Below the pieces are notes generated by a model that was not told the DNA's origin, did no database searches, and saw only the letters and a list, made by a program, of their open reading frames with translations. DNA of 64,000 nt from assembly GCA_027604505.1 (NCBI GenBank), contig JADIIX010000079.1:1-64000 (forward strand), in the 5' to 3' direction. The DNA comes from Gonapodya sp. JEL0774. Lineage: Eukaryota; Monoblepharomycota; Monoblepharidomycetes; Monoblepharidales; Gonapodyaceae. Positions 36,501 to 50,780 of this stretch are shown one piece after another; positions within the stretch are counted from its first letter, which is position 1; every line of letters begins with the position of its first letter. Made by a program: the position numbers and the translations under genes.

Positions 36501-38206
36501 CACAGTTGTGTATGAGTCAGCTCCCAACCACACAAAGCCCAGTGCGCTTGAGGGAACATTGGCCGACAGGGCATTATACATTGCGAGCTGATCGCTTCCA
36601 CTCGCGGGGTACGCCAGTTCTCCCTACGGACCCAACTGGTGCGCGCCTTCAAAAAATCGATTCTTGAGCCTCGTCTCAGCACGTTCGCAGCTCACCTGCC
36701 AGCTTAGAGATGCATCGGCCATGGCTTCAAACCACGAAGCTGAAGACTGGACTATTCGGACGGCGCGGTTGTTGACGATGGTCCATTAAGTTGCTAGGGC
36801 GTCCACTTCGGTGCTGGTAACATGGTCGCGAAGCCATGAGTGTAGGAAGTTGGTTGAAATGATTGGTACCGTGGAAGTAAACACTGTGTTTTTGGTTTGA
36901 GACTACTTACATTGGCTGACCATCGGGGACAATTTGGAGTCTCGCCTGGCGGTAGTAAGGTTTGGCGAACACCTCACACTTGTTATTGCTGATGACACCA
37001 CCGCGATCGGTACACCAGGAAGACGTGACGCCGCCGACAGTCGGCAGTGTCGTACTGCAAAAGGGTGGGTGTAACGTTACATTACAGAAAGTAAGGACTG
37101 ACGTGGAACGAAAGAGGGCGGAAAGGATACTCGCAGTTTTAGGTACGCGTCCAAAATGCTGTTTGGAGTGCTGGGAAAGGATTCAATCGATCCGTAGTGG
37201 GTGGGTCTGCAGAACCATAGCTCACGGAACTCCAAACGCACCAGTCGGGTAAAACCTTGTTGATTGCATTGGTCGTCTTCAAGAAGCAAGCATCATTATT
37301 TCGGCTCCACTCAAAGACGAGACAAACGCTGCCATAAAAGTTGCAAAATGGCTCGCAGTCACCGACATTGTTGGTGGTCCAGGAGGCGAAGGTGATGGAC
37401 GGATCTTGGAAGCTGGTACCGGGCATGACATTGTAGCTTGGGATGGGGTAAACAAAGTTGTTTGGGGTGTATGTGGGGTTTGGATTCGAGAAAGGTCTAC
37501 GATTGAGCAGTGGGTTGTGTTTAAATGGATAATAGTGAGGATTTTTGCGATTCGGCACGATCACTACCATTGCCCAATCCGCAGGGAGGTCAACTCACGT
37601 CGTCTTCTGAAACGCTTGAGCCCCCGCCGACGATGCCTGGTTGTTGAAGCTGGACACGCTTATACACGAACCATCGGGACGCACGACATATCCGACACAC
37701 GAACTCTGTGCATCGCAAGCTAGGCAACACTGGGGGTCAGAGGAGTCGACAAAACCAGGCTTTATGGAAATTAAAACTGCAAAGCCAGGGACGTCAATGG
37801 CGCCGAGTGACGCATACGCTCCTGACGAAGGAGGTGCAGCTGTGGTTGTGGTGGTGACCTGGGGTTTGGCTGGAGGAGGAGGTGATGCGGGTGTTGTGGT
37901 CGTTGTCGACGGAGGAGGAGGCGGAATGTCGACTGTTGTTGTAGTTGTGAATGTCGGTGGAGTTGGAGGAGCAAGCCCAGCAGTCGTTGTTGCGGAGGTG
38001 GTGGCTTCCTGTGCTCGTACAGGGGAAAAGAGCAACAGTGCCATGATCGCTAGAGAGATGGCTGGAGACAATTTTCGGTTATTCCCTTTTGATCGTCCAT
38101 AGTGGAAGCAGGTTGTCGATGGCTTCCATTGATGGCTTTCTGCGGCATAAGGACGGGTAACTCTGGGAACCGAACTCGAATGCGACATCGGGAGCTGGCG
38201 TTGCAT
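33560..38206 (-). CDS. PAN/C-type-lectin membrane protein A, with in-frame stop
   Basis: N- to C-terminus: a hydrophobic signal (SLAIMALLLFSPVRAQ), Pro/Thr linker, PAN/Apple-like module 1 (DPQCCLACDAQSSCVGYVV), module 2 (NNVGDCEPFCNFY then SRNNDACFLKTT), and one C-type lectin domain. The lectin has GGVTSSWCTDRGG, RAVRIVQSSASWFEAMADAS, GELAYPASGSDQL, FVWLGAD, SYGVSTPPQPL with FGKPDN, and ANDLRCFDSGTAYIVER. A Thr/Ser stalk (about 35340-36030), a membrane segment (AAVIAGAAVGAVAGTVVIVG) and a Gly/Ala tail with GTGANTGP repeats follow. In the lectin exon a TAA stop (36786-36788) replaces a Gly codon that paralogue B has just before WTIVNN. No AG lies between it and the conserved block, so splicing cannot easily avoid it. 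The product would be truncated, or this is a pseudogene or sequence error. The start is uncertain: 38206, or Met at 38044. Confidence 0.7.
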
Positions 38207-39019
38207 CGAGCATCCGCTTAAATTGAGGTTTCAGATGGAGAAAGCCCACCAAGAACTCCAGAACTCAATGGGAAAGCAGAGAGGGGAAACAGAACTGTGA
38301 TTGATCCATCCAGGTGTATTATGAACGTCGACAGAAATCTCACCGCTTTTTGTCCCGAGAGCGGGCGTTTATGGAATTGTTGATTCCCCGGTGGGGAGGC
38401 ACCCAATTACAGTGAGGGGCTGAGGTTCAGGTTCCAGCGGAGCTCCGCAACAACACCTCCACCGGCGAAGGGTAATCACTATGTTGGCGGCGAACCCGGT
38501 GAATATGGAAACTCCGAGAAGTCGTCGATTTATGAGCAGAAGAATATGGGTTGATGGTCTCTGGAGCTCAGTCATGTATATTTTGTATGCCCGGCTTGAC
38601 AGGGTTGCACCTACTCAAGCAGTTGATGGCGCCCGGTGACCGCTTTGATTCAATTGGAAGCCCCGAAAGCCAATTGATCATATGCTCCCATCGAAGTGCA
38701 TTTGAATATTCCAGTGGCCTACCTGGGTGGAGTTGAGCCCTTGTTTGCGGAGAGTATTATCATCTACACTGGTCCTTCTGTTCACTCTCCACCCCAAACA
38801 ACACGGAACGAGATGAGTTCCATGTTTCCTTGGATGCATCTGAAAAGGGGAGATTCTTATCTGGCGACGAGTTGTCTGGCAGAAAGAGTTGGCTACCTTT
38901 TTCAGGTTCTTATAATTGATGATAAAAGCTCTGCTAGTTTAGAATAATTAGAATATGCAATAAAATTTTTTGCAGGTCTCATCGCTTGGCCTCCTCAGCC
39001 AATCTCAATTACCATAACT
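38207..39019. other. Spacer between the two lectin genes
   Basis: Separates the start of gene A from the stop of gene B; both are on the minus strand, so it should carry A's promoter and B's terminator. A TG-rich AT stretch at 38930-38975 could be B's 3' end region. No coding frame was recognised. Confidence 0.4.
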
Positions 39020-42000
39020 CTACCGAGGAGGTATCCCGGCTTTACCAGCCTCCATTGCCGCCGCTCCAGCAGCAGCTCCAGACTGTCCTCCTGCCCATAT
39101 ACCAAGAAGCATCTGCCCAATATTCGTTCCACCACTGCCAGCCCCGGCACTTGCCGCACCCGAAATAGTCGTCATACCAGTAGCTTGTCCCGCAGTCACT
39201 CCAGCGGTTGTGCCCATGCCTGCGGCCACATTCGCTCCTGTCCCCACACCACTGACCGGACCTGTATTTGCGCCTGTTCCGGCTCCAGACACCGCCCCCG
39301 TGTTGGCCCCTGTCCCCATACCCGCACCGGCACCAGCGTTGGCCCCCGTGCCTGCACCTGTCAGTCCCGACATCGGCACGTTTGCAACGGTACCAGCGCC
39401 TTGAAGTCCTGCGGTGGCTCCACTTGCGCTCGACCCACCCCCGAAGGCAAACGTGGAAGCGCCAGTTCCAGCTCCAGAACTCGCTCCCGCGCCAGCGCCA
39501 GCACCGACACCTGCTGCTGCTCCTGCAGTTGCTGCTGATGTGGCGCCTGTAAAGAGCGATCCCGCACCCGCGAGGAAAGAAGCCCCTGTTGTGGCGCCGA
39601 GTGCCGCGTCTCCGGCAGCCAGAGCTACGAGTCCCACTGGGGCTGATTGACTGTTGGACGGGTCGTGGAAATGACATAGTTACTGACATCTTTTTTAGCA
39701 CGAAGTAGGTTGAGCATGTCATGACTCACGTTGCAACTACAATCAAGGGAGTCGTCTCAGTTCCCCTACCGTATCAAGACCGGGTCCGCTAGTATCAGAA
39801 GCAGTATGTGCCAATCGCCAATAAAATGATGCAACTCACCCCGCAGCGGCACCCGAGCCCCCTGCACCGGCACCACCCCCTGCTCCACCACTCGACCCTG
39901 CGGCGGCTCCAGCTCCCGCTCCAGTCCCAGCGGTCGCTCCAGCCCCTGCACCTGCTGCAGCCGAAGCAGCTCCCGCTGCAAAAAACGTGGACGCCCCGCC
40001 CAGACTGTTGAAGACAAAGAAACGAGTCATGTATGTGCGAGCATATCGCATCACTCGAACTCTGGGAATGCTTACATTCCGGCATTGACAGCCACAATCA
40101 CGGAACCGACGATCACAACAGCTCCAGCTACCGCACCAACTGTCGCACCGGCAATGACCGCGGGACTGGTTGCACTAGGCGACGAGGTCGAATTGGTATT
40201 GTCGATGTTGCGATTAGTGGGTACACTGGATGTAATCGTCGCAATTGGCAAGACGCCTTCCGAATCCACCACATACACAAAGAGTGTTTGCCATTAGACC
40301 CAGTGGTTAAAAAAAGAGAAATCGAGTAGCCCTCACTGATAGTGGTGGTAGTGATTCCTACAAGCGTGCTTGAAGATTCGGCAGTTACAAGCCCCGTTGT
40401 GACAGGGAGCGAGGATGTTAGAGGATCCACAGAGGTCACGGGCAAGGAAGTAACGAGAACGGTCGTTGGTGGTGCGACAGTCGTCACAATGACTACCGTG
40501 GAGGTTTCTATTATCGGAGACGCAGTTGTCGAAGCCAAATCTGCCGTTGTCACCGGAGCTGTCGAAGTGGTAGATTCCGCTAGGGTGACAGGCGCCGTCG
40601 TGGTGACAAGTGCTGCAGTCGTAATTCCTACAAAAGCAGTTGTTTATAGGATTGCAGATGTTTGGAAGTCAGAAATAAGGTCCGTAAGTTACAGTCATAC
40701 AAACTCGAACTCACCGGTGGTGGATACAAAGCTCGTGACGACAGCAGAAGTGGTGTCAACAGTCGTGGGCACGACGATAAGAACAGTGGTTGTAGTTGAG
40801 GACTGAGTCGTTGAACTGGGTGTGACAATAGGGGTGATGGTCGATCTGGAAAGAAATCATCGTGGAACAGAGATTGCAATCAAGCGCATCAGGTACTCAA
40901 TCCTCACGATTGCGTGTACGAAGTTGTGGTAGTAGGTGTAAACGTGACCGTCGAGGTGGTGCTCTCTGTGAAAGATGTGGTAGTGGATTCGGTGGTGGAA
41001 CTCTGGGTCTCGGAGGACGTTGTCAGAGTACTTGACGTCTGCGTTTTCGAGGTGGTGGATTCTGTCGTTGTGGTCAGCGTCTGAGAAGTAGTAGATTGGG
41101 TGGTGGTGCTCGGAGTCTGGGACGTTGTGGATTCGGTGGTTGTGCTGGGCGTTTCTGAGGTCGTGGATTCGGTCGTGGTGGTGCTGGCATCGGCGAGAAG
41201 AGGAGAGAAGACAGCTTTGAGTGCACAATCATCCACACAACTTAGGAGAACAACTGTTCCTCACGATTCCGTATAGGAAGTTGTGGTAGTCGGTGTGAAA
41301 GTGACCGTAGAAGTGGTGCTTTCGGTGAAGGACGTGGTAGTGGATTCGGTTGTCGAACTCTGGGTCTCGGAGGACGTTGTCAGGGTACTTGATGTCTTCG
41401 TTTCCGAGGTGGTAGATTCTGTTGTTGTGGTCAGCGTCTCAGAAGTCGTAGATCGGGTGGTGGTGCTAGGAGTTTGGGACGTTGTGGATTCGGTGGTTGT
41501 GCTAGGCGTTTCTGAGGTCGTGGATTCGGTCGTGGTGGTGCTGGCCATCGGCGATCAGAGGAGCGTAGACATCTGTGAGTGCACAACCATCCACATAACT
41601 TAAAAGACCAACTGTTCCTCACGATTCTGTATAGGAAGTTGTGGTAGTCGGTGTGAAAGTGACCGTAGAAGTGGTGCTTTCGGTGAAGGACGTGGTAGTG
41701 GATTCGGTTGTCGAACTCTGGGTCTCGGAGGACGTTGTCAGGGTACTTGATGTCTGCGTTTCCGAGGTGGTAGATTCTGTTGTTGTGGTCAGCGTCTCAG
41801 AAGTAGTAGATTGGGTGGTGGTGCTGGGAGTTTGGGACGTTGTGGATTCGGTGGTTGTGCTAGGCGTTTCTGAGGTCGTGGATTCGGTCGTGGTGGTGCT
41901 GGCATCGGGGAGAAGAGGAGAGAAGACATCTATGAGTGCACAATCATCCAATAATTTAGAAGAACAACTATTCCTCACGATTCCGTATATGAGGTTGTGG

Positions 42001-45000
42001 TAGTCGGTGTGAAAGTGACAGTAAAAGTGGTGCTTTCAGTGAAGGACGTGGTAGTGGATTCGGTCGTGGAACTCTGGGTTTCGGAGGACGTTGTCAGGGT
42101 ACTTGACGTCTGCGTTTCCGAGGTGGTAGATTCTGTCGTTGTGGTCAGCGTCTCAGAAGTGGTAGATACTGTGGTCGTGCTGGGAGCTTCGGACGTTGTA
42201 GATTCCGTGGTTGTACTGGGGGCAATTTAAATTGTAGCGGTGAGATTGCGGAGGAAGGAGGAAATGGGGTTAGCAACACCGCGAGGTAGGTATCGAGTAC
42301 ATGCGGTGTCCCTCACTCACCTCAGAGTAGTTGTCGTTCTGAGGTGGACGATGATCAGTCAATATACTATTGCTTGAGTTGTTGAGTTGAATGTACTCAC
42401 GGCTGCAATCTTCGTTCCACTATGTACCAGCGTCTCGTTGCCGTGCAGTCTTGGTCATTCGCCTTTCCATCTGCACCATAACTGAGGCACAAACGCTCAT
42501 TCAGCATCGACAATCGACTTGATCTCATTTATGGCGAAACTGACATTTCCAAACATCTCTCTCTGCCTCCGTCTCCAGAGTTATTTGGCTCCCCGTCCTC
42601 CCAGGTAAAATTTGTGAGAGCATCTGCACCATACGAGGTCGACGCTCTAAAAACCAGTACCTATGTTGGGCGAAGTTTCCACAGGTTTTCCAACATGATT
42701 GCTTTGAACGGATTTGTCTCACAGTGACAATATCGTCAGCACCCATCCATATTCCATTGACCCCAATACTATTTCCATCAACGGCATCAAAAATTTGCGT
42801 TTGGTCGCTTGGGCTCGTAGGAAACGCCAGTTCTCCCTGCGAGTGCCACGCCACAAAGAGAACGAAATATCTTTGTACCTTGTGGCAGAGGTTCTTCGAG
42901 ATGGTCTAACTCACTCCCCATGATTGTGAAGCATCCTTCATTGCTTCAAACCAGTTCAGCTCAGTTGTTGTTACGAGACGTACAGCACGACCATTTACAA
43001 TTGTCCAACCATCAGCATCGGCTGCTTCGGGGGTGCTGTCACACAGTGAACATGTCAGAACACCCGAGCTTGCCAGTCACGTGATTTTAGTCTCTCACAT
43101 GTACTGTCCATCGGAGATTATAGAGACTTCATTACCGTAAATTGTGTTGATACTGCAGGTTACGCCGTTGATGACGGTCCCTCCGCGACTCACACACCAG
43201 TAAGCGGTTACTCCGCCTGAACCAGGAATGGGAGTAGGTCTGTTCGGGTCCAAATGGCATATTTTTATGCGGTGTGCAAATCTACCAACAGAACGCGTGA
43301 AACCTCACGTAGTTGTTGTTGTTGTCGTCGTCACTGGCGTCGCAGATGTTGTCGACTCCGTCGTGGTGATGGTTCTAGCCAAATTTAAATGCACATGTAC
43401 CCGGCAGTCATAGAACCGAATCTCAAAGGAATTGGACAATGTCTTGAAATCGCACAACAAAGACACAACTTACGGCACAATTCTCCTCTCAACAATATAG
43501 GCGGTGCCCGGATCAAAGCATCTGAAGTCATTTGCAGCTCCACTTTGAGTCCCGTCTCTGAGGAGTGTGGATAAGTTATTCGTCAAAACTGAGCTTCTAA
43601 GCAACGAGCGCTCCCATTGGGACGTGGAAACACTCACAAGTTCATACATGCTTCCCAACCAACCGCATTGTCGGGCTGTTGGGGGTTGGTGGCCCACACG
43701 AATGGCGTTGTTGGTAGAGAGTTGCCACCATACGAGGTGGAGCTCCGGAAAACAGGGTTCTCAATTCGAAGCACCATTGGTGAGATGTACTCAATTGTGT
43801 GACCATTTTACTGTTACGAGCTCACAGTTTCATACCCGTCTGCTCCCACCCAAACGTACGGAAGTGCACCGGCGGGAACAGTTGGTAAAAGGGCATTAGC
43901 CAGATCAAGTTGATCAACACCACTCGCTGGGAATGCCAGTTCACCCTGAAAGGCGAGACAGTGTCCAAGTGAAGAAATGGTCAAGAATGCTAATAATTCG
44001 TGAAAAATCAGCCCAAAATCTCACCCCCCACGTCACAGACGCCTCTCCCATGGCTTCGAACCATGATGCCGTAGATGGTACAATTCGAACGGCCCGGTTG
44101 TTGACTATGGTCCAGCTGCCCGCGATTGCGTCTGCTGTGGTGCTGTGGGTGATTGGGTTTCACATTGCATACGTGGATACGTTAAATGGGATTGCAGATA
44201 CGATGTGGGCTATAAAACATAATCTTGACACCTGACTTACATGAACTGACCGTCCTGGACTATTCCCAGCCTGGCCTGCCGGAAGTAAGGTTGCTCCCAG
44301 AGCTCACACGCGTTATTTGCGATGTTGCCACCCCGGGAAGTGCACCAGTACGAAGTGACACCACCGACTGTTGGAAGCGCGGCGCTGTTGTGGGAGGAAG
44401 CGCAATGTGTGAGTTGGGCGAATTGCAAATTGAAGCAATTTTTACGCTGAACTTTGCTCACCGCTTAACGTAGACATCCACTTCTCCGCTTGGATATCTG
44501 ACAATTCACAAATTCAGTAAGTCAGTAGAAAGGACATCTAGTCGACGGTTGGCGTCCTCACCTTCCAGGTATCACCTTGTTGCTTGGATAGTCTGCATAT
44601 TTAAGCACACAACGGTCATTAGTGTGATACCATGCAAAAAAGATGCACTGGCTGTAAAAGTTGCACAGTCCTTCACAATCGCCTATGTTGCTGGTGTTCC
44701 AGGTTACAAATCCGACTGGACCAAACATAAAATCAAAGTTCGGTATGACATTGTAATTTGGAATTGCGTAGAGAGTTGGATTTTGTGGATCTGGGCTGTA
44801 TGTGGTATACGGAACTGTAAAGGGCCTATTGTGGTGGATTGGAATTCGGGTACGTGATGTCGTAGAGCGAAAACGCCACGTAGATACACGCAAATGCTCA
44901 CGTTGCTTTCTGAAAAGCTTGGGCACCTGGAGATGCTACTTGACTGCTGAAACTTGACACGCTGACGCACGAACCATCCGGACGTACGATGTACCCAACA

Positions 45001-47290
45001 CACGAGCTCTGCGCATTGCACATGAGTCGGCACTGCGGATCACTGGGGTTGACATAAGAACTTAAAATGGAGCCCAGAGTACTCGCAACGTCAATGGCGC
45101 CGAGGGAGATGTATGTGTCAGTTGCGCTGGGTGGGGGTGCTGAGGTTGTGGAAGTGGTACTGATTGATTCGGAAGTGGTGGATTGTGTGGTAGTGGTGGT
45201 CGTTAAAGTCGTGGTCGTCTCAGGTCTTGTTCCAGTTTGGGGGAACAGCATCCCGCATTCAGATCCCACCGAGTTTGACGTCAGTAAAATCTAAATCAAT
45301 TCATCTAACCGCCACTCACGTACTCACGACGCAAGCCTTCTTTCAACAATGTACGCGGTACCGGAATCAAAGCATCTGAAGTCGTTTGCCCCTCCAGTAG
45401 TACCACTGCAGTGACATCCATTCTCGTCAGTCTCGAGCATCCAAGGAAAGCATCGGAAAATGAAAAGCTCACAGCTCCAAACACTCTTCCAATCCAGCTA
45501 AGTTGTCTGGCTGATTGCTCGCCCATGAGAGAGGTGGTGCTGTCTGGGCGTTGCCGCCGTAAGATGTCGAACTCCGGAAATCGTGCGTCTTGATTTGATC
45601 AACGGACGTCCATTCTGGTGAATGATTGGATGAGTAACATAGAACAGGCTCGCAGATTCTCACCTCGAAAGGGTAGTTGTCCACACCCAGCCAAACGTAG
45701 GCAAGTGCACTTTGTGGAACTTTCGAAGACAGGGCACTGAACATTGCCGCTTGGTCCGCATCACTCGCAGGGAATGCCAATTCACCCTACAATACAAGTG
45801 AAGACAAGCACCAAAGCAGCATCATGCTCAGCAATGCCAACCCGGTGAATGATTCTCGACACGGCAATGACCTCACCCCCCATGTTAATGACGCATCTCG
45901 CATAGCTTCAAACCATGATCCTGCAAACTCAACTATTCGGACAGCGCGGTTGTTTACGATAGTCCAACCAGCCTCGATCGCGTCCGCTTGCGTGCTGGTG
46001 AAAGGGATGTCGACGTGCCGATTAGTTGAGGTATACACGATTAAGTTGGCAAAGGAATACACAGAGAAGCTAATTCTAGTACGAAGCTTACATAAGCTGA
46101 CCGTTTGAGACGATCGGAAGGAAAGCCTGCCGGTAGTAAGGTTTCGTGGAGAGTTTGCACCCATCACTTGTGATGGTACCACCTCGATCGGTACACCAGA
46201 AGGTCGTAATGCCACCAACTTTAGGAAGGGTTGAGCTGGAAAGTGATAGATGATCATGGTTTTCGGTTTCGAGGGAGGAGAGAAGAACGCTGTTGCAAGA
46301 GGTTATGCTCACAGTTTCAGATAGCTATCGAAAGCACCAGTTGGGGTACTAAGAGAGAATATGAGTAATGTTCAATCGGGGGCACGGAAAAATGCTGCGG
46401 AGTTGCGTATGCTGATCTCACCACCCTGGTATCACTTTGTTGGTTGCACCAGTGGTCTGCAGAAAGCACGTGTCACCATTGCGGCTCCACGCCAACACCT
46501 GACAGACATTGGTGTAGTAGTTGCACAGCCCTTCACAGTCGCCCACATTGCTTGTGACCCAACTGGCGAACTTAATTGATGCATCCTGAAAGAGAAAACT
46601 GGGCATAACATTGTAATTCGGGATAGGATAGAGGGAGCCGCCGTCCGGAGTGTAGGTGGGAAAGGGATTCGCGAAGGGCCTAAATTGAGAAAAAGCGCGT
46701 TGGTCTGCGAGGACAGTGTGGTGCGCGCGAGGGGTTGCACAAATCGAACAACGGTTCGCTTACGTCGACTTCTGGAAAGCTTGAGCTCCCGGTGATGATG
46801 ATTGAGTGCTGAAGCTCGATACGGTGACACAAGAGCCATCAGGACGTAGGATATACCCGTCGCAAGTTATCTGAGCATCGCAAGCGAGACGACACTCCGG
46901 GTCATTGAGGTTGACATAACCAGCATTTATGGAGAGGAGAACGATATTGCCAGGTACGTCAACAGCACCAATTGACGTGTACGCGCCTGAGGAAGGAGGT
47001 GGAGCTGTTGTGGTGGTGGTGACTGCCGGTCCTGGAGGAGGTGGGGATGCGGGTGTCGTGGTTGTTGTCGAAGGAGGAGGAGGCGGAACGTCGACTGTTG
47101 TTGTAGTTGTGAATGCCGGCGGAGGAGGTGGCTCAGTTGTCGTTGTCGTTTGGGATTCGGTGGTGGACGTGCTGAGCGTGCTCGACGTGGTGGACGTGGT
47201 GGTTTCTTGACAGCGGACTTTTGTGGCGGAAGCAAGCAAACCCCAGAAAATGACCAGGAGCACGCCTCGAGAAAACTTCCGCCTATTCAT
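39020..47290 (-). CDS. Multi-lectin PAN/C-type-lectin membrane protein B
   Basis: Starts at ATG 47290 with signal peptide GVLLVIFWGLLASATKVRCQ. Unit 1 (47.2-45.3 kb): Pro/Thr linker, two PAN/Apple-like modules (DPECRLACDAQITCDGYIL; SNVGDCEGLCNYY), and a C-type lectin domain with VWLGVDNY, SNQPDN, ECLEL and ANDFRCFDSGTAYIVER. Unit 2 (45.27-43.5 kb) repeats the same order (DPQCRLMCNAQSSCVGYIV; YVWVGADGY; QQPDN). Unit 3 (43.3-42.4 kb) is lectin only (TAYWCVSRGG, GIWMGAD, DGEPNN, RERCLEM). Then come four near-identical Thr/Ser exons, a membrane segment (AVIAGATVGAVAGAVVIVG) and a Gly/Ala tail (GAGTGANTGPVSG) ending MEAGKAGIPPR. In animal lectins QPD favours galactose and EPN mannose, with Ca ligands; units 1-2 versus 3 differ just so. 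Likely a surface adhesin or receptor. Tens of introns; tandem paralogue of gene A. Confidence 0.8.
40905..42235 (-). repeat. Four tandem exon+intron units of about 357 bp
   Basis: The same landmark (GTTGTGGTAGT then GGTGT on the plus strand) recurs at about 40921, 41279, 41637 and 41994, a steady 357-358 bp period. Each unit is one Thr/Ser exon of about 95 codons (ESTTSETPSTTTESTTSQTP type) plus one short intron. Very high similarity between units points to recent unequal crossing-over that lengthened the stalk. A single related unit lies in gene A near 35840-35930. Confidence 0.85.
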
Positions 47291-47992
47291 TTTCGCCGCT
47301 GACGGCGATAATAGTGCGCTGATGAATTTCCGCCGTGGATGGGTCGCGGGAGTTGTGCAGATATATTACAGTCGGCAGCTGGTCAAGTATTCAATGCCAC
47401 ATAGGGGAAAGAATGTATCCGCAGTCAAAGCATCGCTAGACACGCGATCACTCGATGAGATACTTACGTGGCGACCCTGCTCTTTCCTCTCCCCGTCTTC
47501 CTCACTTGGTTTATCGAAACTACCTGGGGCAGGTATCAGTTTAGGAATGAACGGAACAAAGTCCGAGGTGCCGGCCTTTCATCCCCGCCTTCCCAACCTT
47601 AAAACTAATACCACGAAAGAGGGCATGACTACCGATCAAATGTGGATCATGCAGTTGTCGCCGAGGGAGGAGAATTTTATATAGAAATTCACAAGCGACT
47701 GGCTACCAGAGCCGAGATGTGAAATCACTCCGTCTGAAGGACCGTAATCAATCGGATCAATGGAATCATGTACTCTTCGCTTGAGCTCTCCCATAGGACT
47801 ATCATGCGCAGTTTCCATCTTCATTACATAACTTCATCGATCTTAATGCCGCGAATGAAGTAAAGTTTATGAAATATCAGTCATACCTGTGTTTGCCATG
47901 TCAACACGGTTCTTGGGTTCGATTGGCCAGATGCTGAGTGCAGGGGGGGGGGCGGGGGGCACGGGAGTATGTACTGGACACAGACAAAAATA
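47291..47992. other. Divergent promoter region, no gene seen
   Basis: Lies between lectin gene B (minus) and the aminotransferase (plus). It contains a G-rich run at 47943-47960. Open frames are short and unrecognised. It presumably holds both promoters. Confidence 0.4.
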
Positions 47993-50260
<2,268 letters not shown>

Positions 50261-50780
50261 GTCGAGTGGCACGGAACCAAGGGGGAGCAAGAACAGAATT
50301 GCTTGTGAGCAAAGTTGCAATTTGGGGGGGGTGTGGCTGCATTGTCGTCTCCGGCTGGCAGAGGATTGTGTGTTGAATTCGAAAAACCTTAACACGCGTT
50401 TCTCTTTGTTCTCAGGCACCAGAAACTGTAGAAAAATTGTGGGTTAGAATGGTGCAGTTACAATTGGAATGGCATAATCGTAATGTATTGAGGAGAGAAG
50501 AGAAGCCCGAAACGCCGAGAAAGCGGAGATTGTGCAAGCCGGAAGACGGTCGGAGGCGAGGGCGAAATATACCGCACTTGCGACAAGCGATGGATGAGTT
50601 GGCGCCGGTCAAACTGAGCTCTTTTGCGATGTATTTCATTGGCAAATTCATTTATGTTCGCCAGTTTTTTTCTCCGGGTGAGGGGCTCCACTCTCCTGCG
50701 GCATCGAAAGCCTGATCTCAAAAACGGCCAAAGGTATTTCGAACTCCGGGGAACTCCACCTGAAAACACTGTAGTTCCCA

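Noticed and set aside
41283-42230. Val-rich plus-strand open frames
   Set aside because: They are complements of the Thr/Ser stalk exons of lectin gene B.
40905-42235. CRISPR array
   Set aside because: Evenly spaced repeats, but the 357-bp units are exons plus introns of a eukaryotic gene, not short palindromic repeats with unique spacers.
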